The notes beneath the pieces were generated by a model. That model was not told the origin of the DNA. It did not search any database and saw nothing but the letters and a program-made list of their open reading frames with translations. From contig OX421963.1 of the NCBI GenBank assembly GCA_949128115.1, forward strand, positions 89,475,602 to 89,539,601: a stretch of 64,000 nt of DNA, read 5' to 3'. Each line of letters starts with the position of its first letter. Within the stretch, counting starts at the first letter, position 1. The position numbers were made by a program, and so were the translations under genes. This stretch comes from Anaspis maculata (Eukaryota > Arthropoda > Insecta > Coleoptera > Scraptiidae). This document shows, piece after piece, positions 34,201 through 42,370 of this stretch.

Positions 34201-35442
34201 TGCTTATTGGAACGTGTTCATTGCGGTGCACGGGATCGACGTAGTGTATATTTCATAATGTAAGTCCTCTAGTCATTTAGCCATTATTATCTATAGTTCA
34301 TTTTCAATAACCTTTAATGTTCAATAAACCTCTATAACGTTCCCCTTTCTGGATTATTTAACTTGCGCCATTCATTGACGACCCAGTAATGTACTGTAAA
34401 AGCTACTAAGCGAGTGCCATTCTACGCCACCCAGTTAAGGGCGACGATTCGTCTCGTATTCGGCATATAAGAATGCTCCGAGTGAAGCCAAGGAAAGGTA
34501 AGACGATTCAGTGACCTTTGACAATATGTAACAATATAAAAAAATACTTTGGCGTTCCATACTTGACAGTGCTACTTTCTTGACCAGGAAACAACTTGGC
34601 TGCCCGTCGTCTTGATGCCTGCCACAGCCAGTGTACCAAAGGCTACTCACTGAGTATTTCAAAACGCAGGAAAATTACAATAATCTAATAAGATTTTTAG
34701 ATTTTAAAATATTCGAATACCCTAGAGAGTATAACATTCCAAAAACATTCGACTCATCATGAGACAGTGCAAGATTGTATGATATCAACCTTCAAGAAAT
34801 GCATACACTGAATAATCAAAGTGACAACAATCCAAAACCTTACAGAATTCGGTGTGATATGATTGGGCGAGATTGGAATCCACTCCTCATCGGCTCCATA
34901 CAGCCGGTACTGAGCGGTAAAGTTGATGATGGGGTACCCTCCAGTTCCATTGACCTCCCAAATCATCAAGGCAAGAATAGAGGTGGGCCTCACAACCACA
35001 TTCTTCAATGCAGGCGGTGGAGCTACAAATTCACAAAACAACCTCAAAAATTCTATTGCAACGTACAAACTTACTTCGAACGGTCACGTTCATCCTGACT
35101 TTTTCGTCCATATCGGCTACGTTCTCCCGGGAGCACGCGTACACCCCGCTATCGTTTCTTTCTACCTCGGAAAGCAGCAGCGATCCGTTCTCGAGGATCT
35201 TCATCCGGGACAGCTGCTGCACATCCTCCCTGCCTTCCTTCACCCACATCACGTCTTTGGTATTGTGCAGGGGGCATCGCAGCGTTAAATTCTTGCCCAA
35301 ATCCACGCCGTACTCCTTCAGATCCGATCCTGGAAAGCGCACACAAAGTGACGACGGGAAGCGAAATGAAGAAACGATAAATACCTTCAGCAACTATAAG
35401 AGACACGAGCAGGATAGCCGCAATTCCACGTTTAACGCACAT
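22028..35442 (-). CDS. Ig/FN3 single-pass transmembrane protein (six coding exons)
   Basis: Six exons, joined from 35442 down to 22028 (35442-35385, 35329-35075, 35022-34844, 29235-29106, 28808-28665, 22203-22028), total 942 bases and give 313 residues in one frame with GT..AG borders. Order: signal peptide (1-19); one Ig domain (Cys38, Trp48, DSGVYAC ending at Cys85); one fibronectin-III domain (about 105-200; Trp126, YEFRIWATNQLG); transmembrane helix (about 225-247); Asn-rich cytoplasmic tail of about 65 residues. Several N-glycosylation sites lie outside (Asn33, 67, 78, 100, 138, 175). This fits a small cell-adhesion or recognition receptor, possibly neural by analogy with insect Ig/FN3 proteins. 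The exact orthologue was not recognised. Introns 3 and 5 (5.6 and 6.5 kb) are filled with mobile elements. Confidence 0.88.
22490..22935 (-). other. GC-rich, CpG-containing island with open - strand frame
   Basis: Strikingly GC-rich compared with its AT-rich surroundings, and open on both strands (103 codons on the -, 93 on the +). The - strand frame includes WMGNRLEVGPVSEPLGG and ITPPRVALDKILEY, which look protein-like, but no family was recognised and no clean splice borders were found. It lies within intron 5 of the Ig/FN3 gene. It could be an exon of a nested gene, a fragment of a mobile element, or chance. Confidence 0.3.
23552..24528. mobile_element. Foldback element nested in the centre of another
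   Basis: The ends are CAGGGTGTGACATGTAACTT and AAGTTACATATCACACCCTG, flanked by TA. The arms match through CTGATTACAAAGATA / TTGTAATCAG, and the loop is about 23711-23868. A gypsy solo LTR interrupts the right arm. Another CACCCTGTA motif lies at about 23733-23741, in the loop. Confidence 0.7.
23933..24433 (-). mobile_element. Solo LTR of a Ty3/gypsy-like element (intact copy)
   Basis: 501 bases from TGTTACGAGCGG to CGTAACA, with the TG..CA ends of an LTR. A TATA-like CATATAAAT lies at about 24247, then a start-site-like TCAGTCCGACAGTCAG, and AATAAA near 24366. These read on the + strand, so transcription would run + despite the strand field given here for the enclosing gene. Flanks are ATAC and ATAT, a 4-base target duplication with one mismatch; two other copies have perfect 4-base duplications. 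The Ty3/gypsy assignment rests on LTR form and duplication length. Confidence 0.75.
25355..25690. repeat. Segment duplicated at 28235-28560
   Basis: Nearly the same sequence occurs at 28235-28560 (GCCTTCTACTCACGATG, TTTCTTTGCAGTTGAATTG, TCCACTGAAGTGATG). Here it is interrupted at 25691 by a foldback and resumes at 26916 with ATTATCATTCCACACGCC, which continues without a break in the 28-kb copy. Confidence 0.8.
25691..26913. mobile_element. 1.2-kb near-complete palindrome, CAGGGTGATTCACC ends
   Basis: Flanked by TA on both sides. The arms mirror each other for almost the whole length, meeting near 26300. The outer 110 bases resemble the ends of the 2040-4509 element (GACATAGC, TAGGTCCAGTTTT, GGATCTGGCTT), and a second CAGGGTG-like motif lies about 110 bases in, as in that element. 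It is non-coding, so it looks like a short relative of the transposase-bearing element. Confidence 0.85.
26916..28234. other. Intron sequence with partial repeats
   Basis: Holds the continuation of the duplicated segment (26916-26985), an inverted partial family R copy (27050-27150), and otherwise unassigned AT-rich DNA. No exon was seen. It lies in intron 5 of the Ig/FN3 gene. Confidence 0.4.
28235..28622. repeat. Uninterrupted copy of the 25.4-kb segment
   Basis: A paralogous copy lacking the foldback. The pre-insertion site reads AATTTTATTCTAAATTATC, against a TA-flanked insertion in the other copy. It ends about 40 bases before exon 5 of the Ig/FN3 gene. Confidence 0.8.
28665..28808 (-). 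CDS. Ig/FN3 gene, exon 5 (transmembrane segment)
   Basis: Acceptor AATTTAG, donor GTGAGT. It encodes a short juxtamembrane stretch, then the helix WAVAVGIVMGTLILLGLGTC followed by FLLYQ. The phase matches exons 4 and 6. Confidence 0.88.
29106..29235 (-). CDS. Ig/FN3 gene, exon 4 (second half of the FN3 domain)
   Basis: Acceptor TTTTTTAG, donor GTGAGC. It codes for RQIDVYKLVPNTTYEFRIW, then ATNQLGRGEITEVIGTTS, the F and G strands of the fibronectin-III fold with the conserved Tyr and the NQLG turn. Confidence 0.9.
29236..30140. other. Intron 3 sequence, no feature recognised
   Basis: AT-rich DNA between exon 4 and the SINE, without open coding frames or clear repeat structure. Confidence 0.35.
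30150..30398 (-). mobile_element. tRNA-derived SINE
   Basis: On the - strand it starts near 30398 with a tRNA-like head: an A box (TGGTGGTTAGCGC) and a perfect B box, GGTTCGAGTCC (30347-30337 complement). An unrelated body and an A/T-rich tail (AATAAAGAATGAAAAAAA) follow near 30150-30175. The ends of the tRNA-like part do not pair into an acceptor stem, so it is a SINE head and not a tRNA gene. It lies in intron 3 of the Ig/FN3 gene. Confidence 0.8.
30725..31132 (+). mobile_element. Truncated gypsy-type LTR copy
   Basis: Starts (C)GTTACGAGTGGC and follows the LTR family through GGTTTGGCCAATTTG, GGCGGAGGTGCC and AATAATTGTTGACGTG. It stops before the polyadenylation region and runs directly into the next LTR copy. 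Confidence 0.6.
32092..32555. mobile_element. 460-bp element with GGGGAACTATAG ends
   Basis: GGGGAACTATAG at the left pairs with CTATAGTTCCCC at the right, and CGTGTTCCATGCACCC recurs inverted just inside. It interrupts the GGTTCAAATTTGAAC-type host sequence of the larger element. Non-coding. Confidence 0.7.
33390..33690. repeat. Dispersed repeat with inverted relatives at 40.9-41.5 kb
   Basis: AAATGTAAAACCGGCCTGGG here corresponds to the complement CCCAGGCCGGTTTTACATTT at 41.2 kb. TTTTGGGGTGACACAACCGA corresponds to TGTGTCACCCCAAAACTT at 40.86 kb. Similarity is patchy. Confidence 0.5.
34021..34843. other. Intron 3 sequence with possible retroelement remnant
   Basis: Between the LTR and exon 3. 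A stretch ending near 34385 (TTCAATAAACCTCTATAACG) looks like the polyadenylation end of an LTR, but no partner was found. No coding sequence. Confidence 0.35.
34844..35022 (-). CDS. Ig/FN3 gene, exon 3 (first half of the FN3 domain)
   Basis: Acceptor TTTGTAG, donor GTAAGG. It reads PPPALKNVVVRP, then the conserved Trp in ALMIWEVNGTGGYPIINF, and YRLYGADEEWIPISP. It ends in phase 0 and joins exon 4 in mid-domain across a 5.6-kb intron. Confidence 0.9.
35075..35329 (-). CDS. Ig/FN3 gene, exon 2 (Ig domain)
   Basis: Acceptor TTTCCAG, donor GTAAGT. It holds the whole Ig domain: NLTLRCP (first Cys), DVMWVKEG (core Trp), NGSLLLSEVERNDSGVYAC (second Cys) and a final strand KVRMNVTV. Confidence 0.92.
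35385..35442 (-). CDS. Ig/FN3 gene, exon 1 (signal peptide)
   Basis: Starts at the ATG at 35442 and codes for MCVKRGIAAILLVSLIVAE, a basic start followed by a hydrophobic core, hence a secretion signal. The donor is GTATTT at 35384. The 55-base intron to exon 2 restores a Gly codon. Confidence 0.9.
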
Positions 35443-35976
35443 ACTCCCATAATATGTTTGTATTTCAAGCGAAAATGTCCATTATATCGTTCCGATTCGC
35501 AGAGCTGTCAAATCTGACATGTCCACAAACAAAATCGCAACACCCATGACTTATTGATCGCCAACTGAACGGCGCGAAATCACCAGATTTCCCCAACTAA
35601 AAAATCAATAATTGATCTTAGTTTGATTGGAAAACTGTTCTGGAGCGATGGAATCCAGCGAAACGGGTCAGTTTAAGCGGAATTTAGTTCGAAACGCGTT
35701 CAAAATTTGAATAAATTTAATACGGAGCCGCGCGCCGCCGGGCGGCGCAGCTCGGAACTGCGCCGAGTGCGCTGCGCAAATGACACACGACTGACACTGA
35801 TGACAGGGATGACAGATCGCTCGTAAAATGTCAGTGCTTGTCGTTCGGCTATCAGCTGTGTTTGTGTGCGAGTTTTATCACTGAAAAGTCCGACATGTGA
35901 GGGTGTCGTGCTCTGGAATCGCACCAGGAAAACTCGGGAAAGCTGAAAGAAGTTTTGCGCGCCGCTTCCGCAGTCG
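35443..35976. promoter_or_regulatory. Probable divergent promoter with a + strand non-coding first exon
   Basis: GC-rich for this window, particularly 35725-35790 (CCGCGCGCCGCCGGGCGGCG). A TCAGT initiator-like motif lies at 35831. From there the + strand has no ATG-led frame of note, and a good donor (CAGTCG then GTGAGT) is at 35977. This is how an untranslated first exon of about 146 bases would look. On the other side is the Ig/FN3 signal-peptide exon. No coding partner for the + strand transcript was found in the window. Inference only. Confidence 0.4.
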
Positions 35977-35977
35977 G

Positions 35978-37697
35978 TGAGTAATTTTTTCGTTTCGTAA
36001 AGCTGGTGCGAAATTGGCGGAATTTTTTGCGCGCGTACCGCCAAGGGACTGGCTATAAATACTGAAGTCTGGATTTTTCGTGTAAGGAACGACCTTCGAC
36101 GGCCAAATAATCGCGGATAGTTTTATTTTGGTCAAAGCGGGATCTGGCGGGGATTTCTGGGAAACGGCCGCAAAGTGCCGGACTGGGCGGCATTTGGGGT
36201 AGGTGTGGTTCCGAGTCCCTGACACTAAAGATCGAGAGGACGAGAGGGATGCAAATGCAGTACAGGGTGTTGAGGGAAGCGAGCGGTACCTAGGTCAAGG
36301 TTTTGGTACGTTAAATCAGATTTGGATAGGAAATTCAGAAATGATTCAAGTTACAAGACTTCGACGATATTACTCAAAAGGTGAAGGACCAGACTAGGAT
36401 TTTTGATTTTGGGTTTTCATCAAATATTCGGTTTTTAAACACATTTTACTGAGAGAGCGGTCGGACTTCACCTGCCTTTTCCGCTTTGTGGCTTTCTGTC
36501 CTCTTGTCTGTGAATTTTATTTTATAATTGGTACTTAATAATTGAATCAAAATTATTATTGAAACCTGATTCACGAGGTGATTCATAATTTGGATAAAAA
36601 ATAATGATTTACCGCTTGAAGGGAGATGACAAGAGTAAAAAACTAAAGAAACTGAATAAGCTTTACTTCAATTTCTCATCAAGGTTTATACTTTATTCCT
36701 AGGCTTCCTCTTGCTCTATTATCTATTTCATAGATAAACTCTGTTCTTCAAACTTGAAAGGTAAGCTCGAAGGTAAGTATCACCATGAACCTGTATTTAA
36801 AAAGGACTGCTGATCGCAGTACCAGGCTGAACAATAAATGACGCCATACGGGCGCCACCATGGTTGTTAACATAACAGAAGCACTCAGAAGCCTGCGGAA
36901 ATTTTTCAAGTTGCATCTACAAACTTTGTACTATCGATATTTGTAGATACAGGTGTTCATTTTCAAACTTCCCACAAAACAGGTAGATTTTTGTTTCGAG
37001 GGAGACATCTAGAGCACGTATTGCCGAGTTTTTATCTTGATGCAACCCCTTCGTCTCCACCCTACTCTACACCACTTCAAAATTTCTTATAGTGATTCAT
37101 CTAATTGAAGGTAATAAAATTCTCTCTCTGTCAAACATTTTGTATTTTTTCAACCATTCCTCAACTCTTATATCCTAGACATCAATTTTCCCCTAAAATG
37201 TCAATGTCAAATTGTCGAATTGTCCGAAATTTTGGGGTATTATATTGCCATTATCATCTATAATTATAATAATAATTACATATTTTTGGTGAGGTGTGAG
37301 TGAGGTGGTATTTAGCTTAGATTCCAGAAAGCAATAATTATTTTATCATTGCTTGCAATGTTCACACCACACCATACTATCTTTATTTGTTGCCAAAATA
37401 TATGTTGAATTTGTATTGACTCGAAAGAAATGGAGGAAAATAAGAATAAGAGACTGATGATTTAGTCAATAACCTGATCAAAATCGCATAGTCCATGGTC
37501 AAAGTAGTCTAACCAACATTCAATTTCGCGCGGCTCTGGTTTATGTGTGCGGCTAGCAAGTGGCAAGGCAACTGACAGATGCATGTCGTAGTTCATTATG
37601 TTCGTATCTATCGTGTGGTCATTCTAACTTTGTTTCAATTTTTCAACTGATTTTGCGATTAGTATGGAATAAGAATATTTATGGAAATAAACAATTA
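35978..37697. other. No gene seen
   Basis: Non-coding DNA between the putative promoter and the first of two abutting foldbacks. No exon or repeat structure could be supported. Confidence 0.35.
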
Positions 37698-37699
37698 TA

Positions 37700-38752
37700 C
37701 AGGGTGGTTCAGCTTGAACGTCATTAAATTCAAGGATTGATAGAGGATCAAAAATGAAGGGGACTTTCTCCAGAAAACATATTTGAGAAATGCATAATAA
37801 ATAACGGAGATATAGCCCTTCAAAGTTGGGAATAAATAATCGATTTTTCCGCGTAACTTTTGAACCGTTCAACCGATTTGATTCAAATTTGAACCGCAAG
37901 CTTACTGGAGTTATCTTCTGTCAAACAATCATAACGTGTGTCATAAAAATACTTCAGGGGCGTAGATATTAGGGGGTGTCTCCTCCCCCCTATTTTTCAC
38001 TTTCCTGGATATTTTTTAGAACTGTTGATATATTTGAACTCTACGTTCAATTTAGAAGGAAAAGTCACTCATGCAAAAATTTTATTAGAGGCTTTATTTA
38101 GGAGATATTTGAGTTTGAAACTTAGGAAAACATCCCGAAATCGCCACTTTCCAGAGCCCAAATTGTTTTTTTCCCGAAAATTTCTCGTGTTTTGGAAAAA
38201 AAAGGTGGTTTATCAACTTAGAAATTCTAGAAAACTTATTTCAGCTGAGAAATCATTAATTATTTTGGATATTAATTTTTAGACCTTTGAAAGTTGTGCT
38301 TTCGAGATGTTTTCCAAACATTCAATCCTAAATATCTCCCAAACAAAGCTCTAATCAAAATTTTGAAAGAGTGATTTTTTCTTCAAAATTGAACGTAGAA
38401 TTCAAAATTATATACAGCTTCCAAAAATAACTAGGAGGTGAAAAATAGGGGGGAAAGTAGGGACACCCCCTAATGTCTACGCCCCTGAAACTTTTTTATG
38501 GAACATGTTATGATTGTTTGACAGGGGATAACTTCAGTAAACCTTTGGTTCTATATTGAATCAAATCGGTTGAACAGTTCAAAAGTTATGCTGAAAAAAC
38601 GATTTATCATTTACAATTTTGAAGGGCTATATCTCCGTTATCATGCATTTCTCAAATATGTTTTCTGAAGAAAGTCCCCTTCATTTTTAAGGAGGGGACT
38701 TTGATTCTTTATCGATCCTTGAATTTAATGACGTTTAAGCTGGACCACCCTG
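37700..38752. mobile_element. Foldback MITE, CAGGGTGGTTCAGC ends
   Basis: TA precedes it at 37698-37699 and TA at 38753-38754 follows. The arms are inverse copies (GACGTTCAAGCT-like ends, AATTCAAGGAT, GGGGACTTTCT, GAACCGTTCAACCG). Same family as 15494-16460. The arms contain AAATATCTCCCAAAC-type phrases and a central CAACTTAGAAATTC. No coding sequence. Confidence 0.85.
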
Positions 38753-38754
38753 TA

Positions 38755-39771
38755 CAGGGTGTCCCGAAATTAATGCAACAAAATTTACGAGGGAGGTAGA
38801 AAATTAAAAAATAAGGGTACTTCCTTAATAAAAATACCATCGCAAACATAGCGGAGATACAGGCCTTCAAAGTTCGTTTTTAAATCAGTTTTTTGCATAA
38901 CTTTTGAACCGTTGAACCGATTTCATTCAAATTTGAACCAACGTTTACTAGAATAGGTTTCTATTGAAGAATAATAACGCATTTTATCAAACACTCTTAG
39001 GGGCGAAGATAATGAGGGGTACCTTCCCTCTTTTCCCCCTATTTTTCACCCCCCTGAATAATTTTGGAAATGGTTGCAATTTTTGAATTCTACGTTCAAT
39101 TTACTCCTGCAAAATTTTGACTAGACGCTTCATTTCTGAGATATCTGTGTTTGAAACTTTGGAAAACATCTCAAAATCGCCACTTTTCAGAACTCATTTT
39201 TTTTTCTGAAAAGCTTCATGTTTTCTAGCAAAAATAGTAGTTTATCAACTTGAAACACCTAGAAAACTTATTTCAGTTGAGGAATCTTGAGTTTTCTTGA
39301 ATTTTAATTTTTAAGGCCTTGAAAGTGGTGTTTTCGAGATGTTCTCCGAAGTTTCAAACCCATATATCTCGAAAATGAAGCCTCTAATCAAAATTTTGCA
39401 AGAGTAACTTTTTTCTCGAAATTGAACGTAAAATTCAAAAATTGCAACCATTTCTAAAAATATTAAGGGGGATGAAAAAGAGGGGAAAAAGGGGGAAGGT
39501 ACTCCCTATTATCTTCGCCCCTGAAAATGTTTGATGGAATGCGTTATCATTCTTCGATAGAGACCTATTTTAGTAACCTTTGGTTCACATTTGAATAAAA
39601 TCGGCTCAACGGTTCAATAGTTATGCAAAAAAAAACTGTTTTGAATAACCAACTTTGAAGGCCTATATCTCCGTTATTACGTTCGCGAGAGTATTTTTAT
39701 TAAGGAAGTCCCCTTATTTTTCAATTTTCTACCTCTCTGTAAATTTTGTTGCATTAATCTCGGTACACCCG
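38755..39771. mobile_element. Foldback MITE, CAGGGTGTCCCGAAATTAAT ends
   Basis: It abuts the preceding element and shares the TA at 38753-38754. The right end is CGGTACACCCG, then TA at 39772. The arms match through GCAACAAAATTTAC and GGGTACTTCCTTAAT. The same family appears, diverged, at 8061-9643. Confidence 0.85.
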
Positions 39772-39896
39772 TACCGTTGCGGCCTTTTTAAACTGGACGA
39801 CAGTTGACAGATTTTTTAGGATTTTGGCCTGAACGTCGCATGACAGCAAGCCAACTCGTTGACATTGTCATCCACTTTATTATGGCCGCAATAGTA

Positions 39897-40325
39897 TAGG
39901 TACCTACCTATCTCACGGATACTTACGGAAAAACCTATTCCCTCATCGATGAATTCAACTTTGCCAAAAATATAGTGCCGCCAACCGATATTCAGCTACA
40001 AGTTCGCAATGTTCGTATCATCCAACTTTCTCGAATATGCGGTCATTTCTTATGTAAAGCGAGAAGATTTTTCAATTTATCGTATGTGCTTATACCTACG
40101 TACACGCTACGGGCATTACCTACCCGTCTCACGGATACTTACGGAAACCTCCTCAGCAATAAATTCGACTTTGCCCAAAATAAAGTGCCGCCAATCGATA
40201 TCGTGCTGCACGTTTGCAATGTTTGTATCATCCAAATTCCGCGAATAGGTGGTCATTTCTTATGTAAAACGGGGAGTTTTTGATTTTTCGTACGTGCTTA
40301 TACGTGCACGCTACGAGCATCATCT
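39897..40325. repeat. Imperfect 216-bp tandem duplication
   Basis: CTCACGGATACTTACGG recurs at an offset of 216 bases (39912 and 40128). Later blocks also repeat (AGTGCCGCCAA, GTTCGTATCATCC versus GTTTGTATCATCC, GGTCATTTCTTATGTAAA). Non-coding. Confidence 0.75.
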
Positions 40326-41869
40326 CATAATTTGGTACGAGAGATGCTGTTGCAAGAGGCAAGACACAAAATCCAGTTCCTCCATTACAGAAATACGTGT
40401 CTGACACTCTGAATGGCGTACTGAAATGACAGACTAGATGACAGATATCGCGATTCATTGCAGAAAAGCTGGCCAATGGTATTCAAGAATCACGGCGATG
40501 ATGCACGACCACCGGCGATTATTCGGCGATTATGGTTACTCTTAGTAAATGATCGTTAAGGTGCTAAATGACGTTCTAAATGATCATTAAGTAAATGACG
40601 ACGTGACACACTAGTAATTTATATCGTAATTTACGCTTAATGATCACTATCATCAAGCTGTCTAGCCTGTCAAGGGTATTATCCGAATTCTCTCATTGTT
40701 AATTAAAAGGAAGTTTTTCCTTTATCAACTCCGGGCTCTTGAGAAGTAGATTTTCCTGCAAAAACAGGTCAATTTTTATTTAGAGGAGGAAATCTAAAAC
40801 ACATGTTGCCAAATTTTTATCTTCAACCCCTTCGCTCCCACCCAATTGAAAAAAAAATCAGTTGTGTCACCCCAAAACTTCCCCGACGAGTAGATGAGTA
40901 TGAAAATTTCTTTGATTCAAACATACAGGGAGCTATTGTTGCATGGTTTAAGTAAGTATATTAATTCAATTTGAATAACAGATTTTAGCTAGAAGTAGCA
41001 CTTTTTTTTTGATAAGTATCATTTTCTTCCCTATTAAATGCTATGCCGTTCTAATACTTCAACTAAAGCTATCAAATTTTCGTCTGCGGCGCAACATTTT
41101 CTTCACTCGTAATTCTTTTCCTTCTTGCTGGTGCCCCCCAATAATTATACACTTCCGCCGTCCCTGTAAGGGCTTCATTTTGAGCTCCATAATTTGAGTC
41201 CGGTCTCGATAAACCCAGGCCGGTTTTACATTTTCAACAGGGAAATTCTCGGGAAATTGAAAACAAAATTGTTGGAAAATATTTGAGAACCAGTTACCTC
41301 TTGTTTGAAAAAAATGGTGAAAATCTGTTCACGGGATAAAAAGTTGGAAAATTTTCAGCTTTTTCAGACAGGAAAACTCGAAAACCTTGGTCTGATTTCG
41401 AAAATTTTTCCTCTGAAAATTAATTCAATCTTTTCTCCAACTTTCATTCCCAGCATGTCTGCACCTGAAATGAATATTTCGTGGGGCTCACTTTCGATTT
41501 ACATGACTATACCTTATAAACCCTCAGTCCGAAAATATCTATGAAATTATAGTTTTGCACAAGCCCTAGTAAACTTGCTGCAAGTAAGGTGATGTGAGTA
41601 CCCATCGGATCAATTATTATCAACGAAAGACGTGCCAACGTTTAAAAACCACGTCTTCGAAGGACCGCGTCTTTTAACCCATCAATGTCACAATGTCGCT
41701 CTTTCGATATCAATCGACGCTGCTGAAGTCGTCCGCCGTGACGTCTTTTACCCGAAGTGAAGCACTTTCGACGAAAGATTGTGTTTAGAGTACGGAAAAG
41801 CCGAAGGGAAAACTTTAGAGGGATGGAAGTGGGTGGGCATAACAGGTAGGTAGGTGTATAAGTTGGCGT

Positions 41870-42370
41870 GTGTAAAGACACATCTGGTGCTTGAATTGGG
41901 GCCGGAAATGGAAACATTTTAGGGATTTTGTGCTCGAATAAAGTCACCTGTGTTAGAGTCTTGTCTATGGCTAGACACAGCTAGTGGTGGAATTGGCATT
42001 TCTGGGAGTTGCATTAATAGAAAAGAGTTTTATAAAAAATCATATTGGAAGGTGAAGAGAATTTTAGCACTAGAGCTGAAAATTGAAACGCTTTAGGGAT
42101 TGTATTCGAGAAGTATCATCGGGCGATTCAGGGGCTTTATTTGGAGCTTTAGTTGGTAGAATTGGCGGCCCTGGAAATGGCAAGATTAGATGAGCAGTAC
42201 TTAGTTGATTATTCTTGTAGAAGAAGTTTTGTGGAAATCCATACTGGAAGAAAACTCTAGCTTTTCTAGAGCTGGAACCCGTAACTTTTGGGGATTTTAT
42301 TCGAGGGAAATCGCCGGAAGCCGGAGTTAGTGGAATTAGAATCAGCCCCGAAAATTGTGAAATTTAAATA
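41870..42370. repeat. Degenerate low-copy tandem repeat
   Basis: A phrase like TTTAGGGATTTTGTNNTCGA recurs near 41918, 42091 and 42283, each time with a nearby GAATTGG..CC/GGAAATGG-like block. Spacing is about 173-192 bases. Non-coding. Confidence 0.5.

Noticed and set aside
35700..36225. - strand frames of about 115 residues in the GC-rich promoter region
   Set aside because: Composition-driven open frames in a GC-rich stretch. The Ig/FN3 coding start lies downstream at 35442 and is independent.
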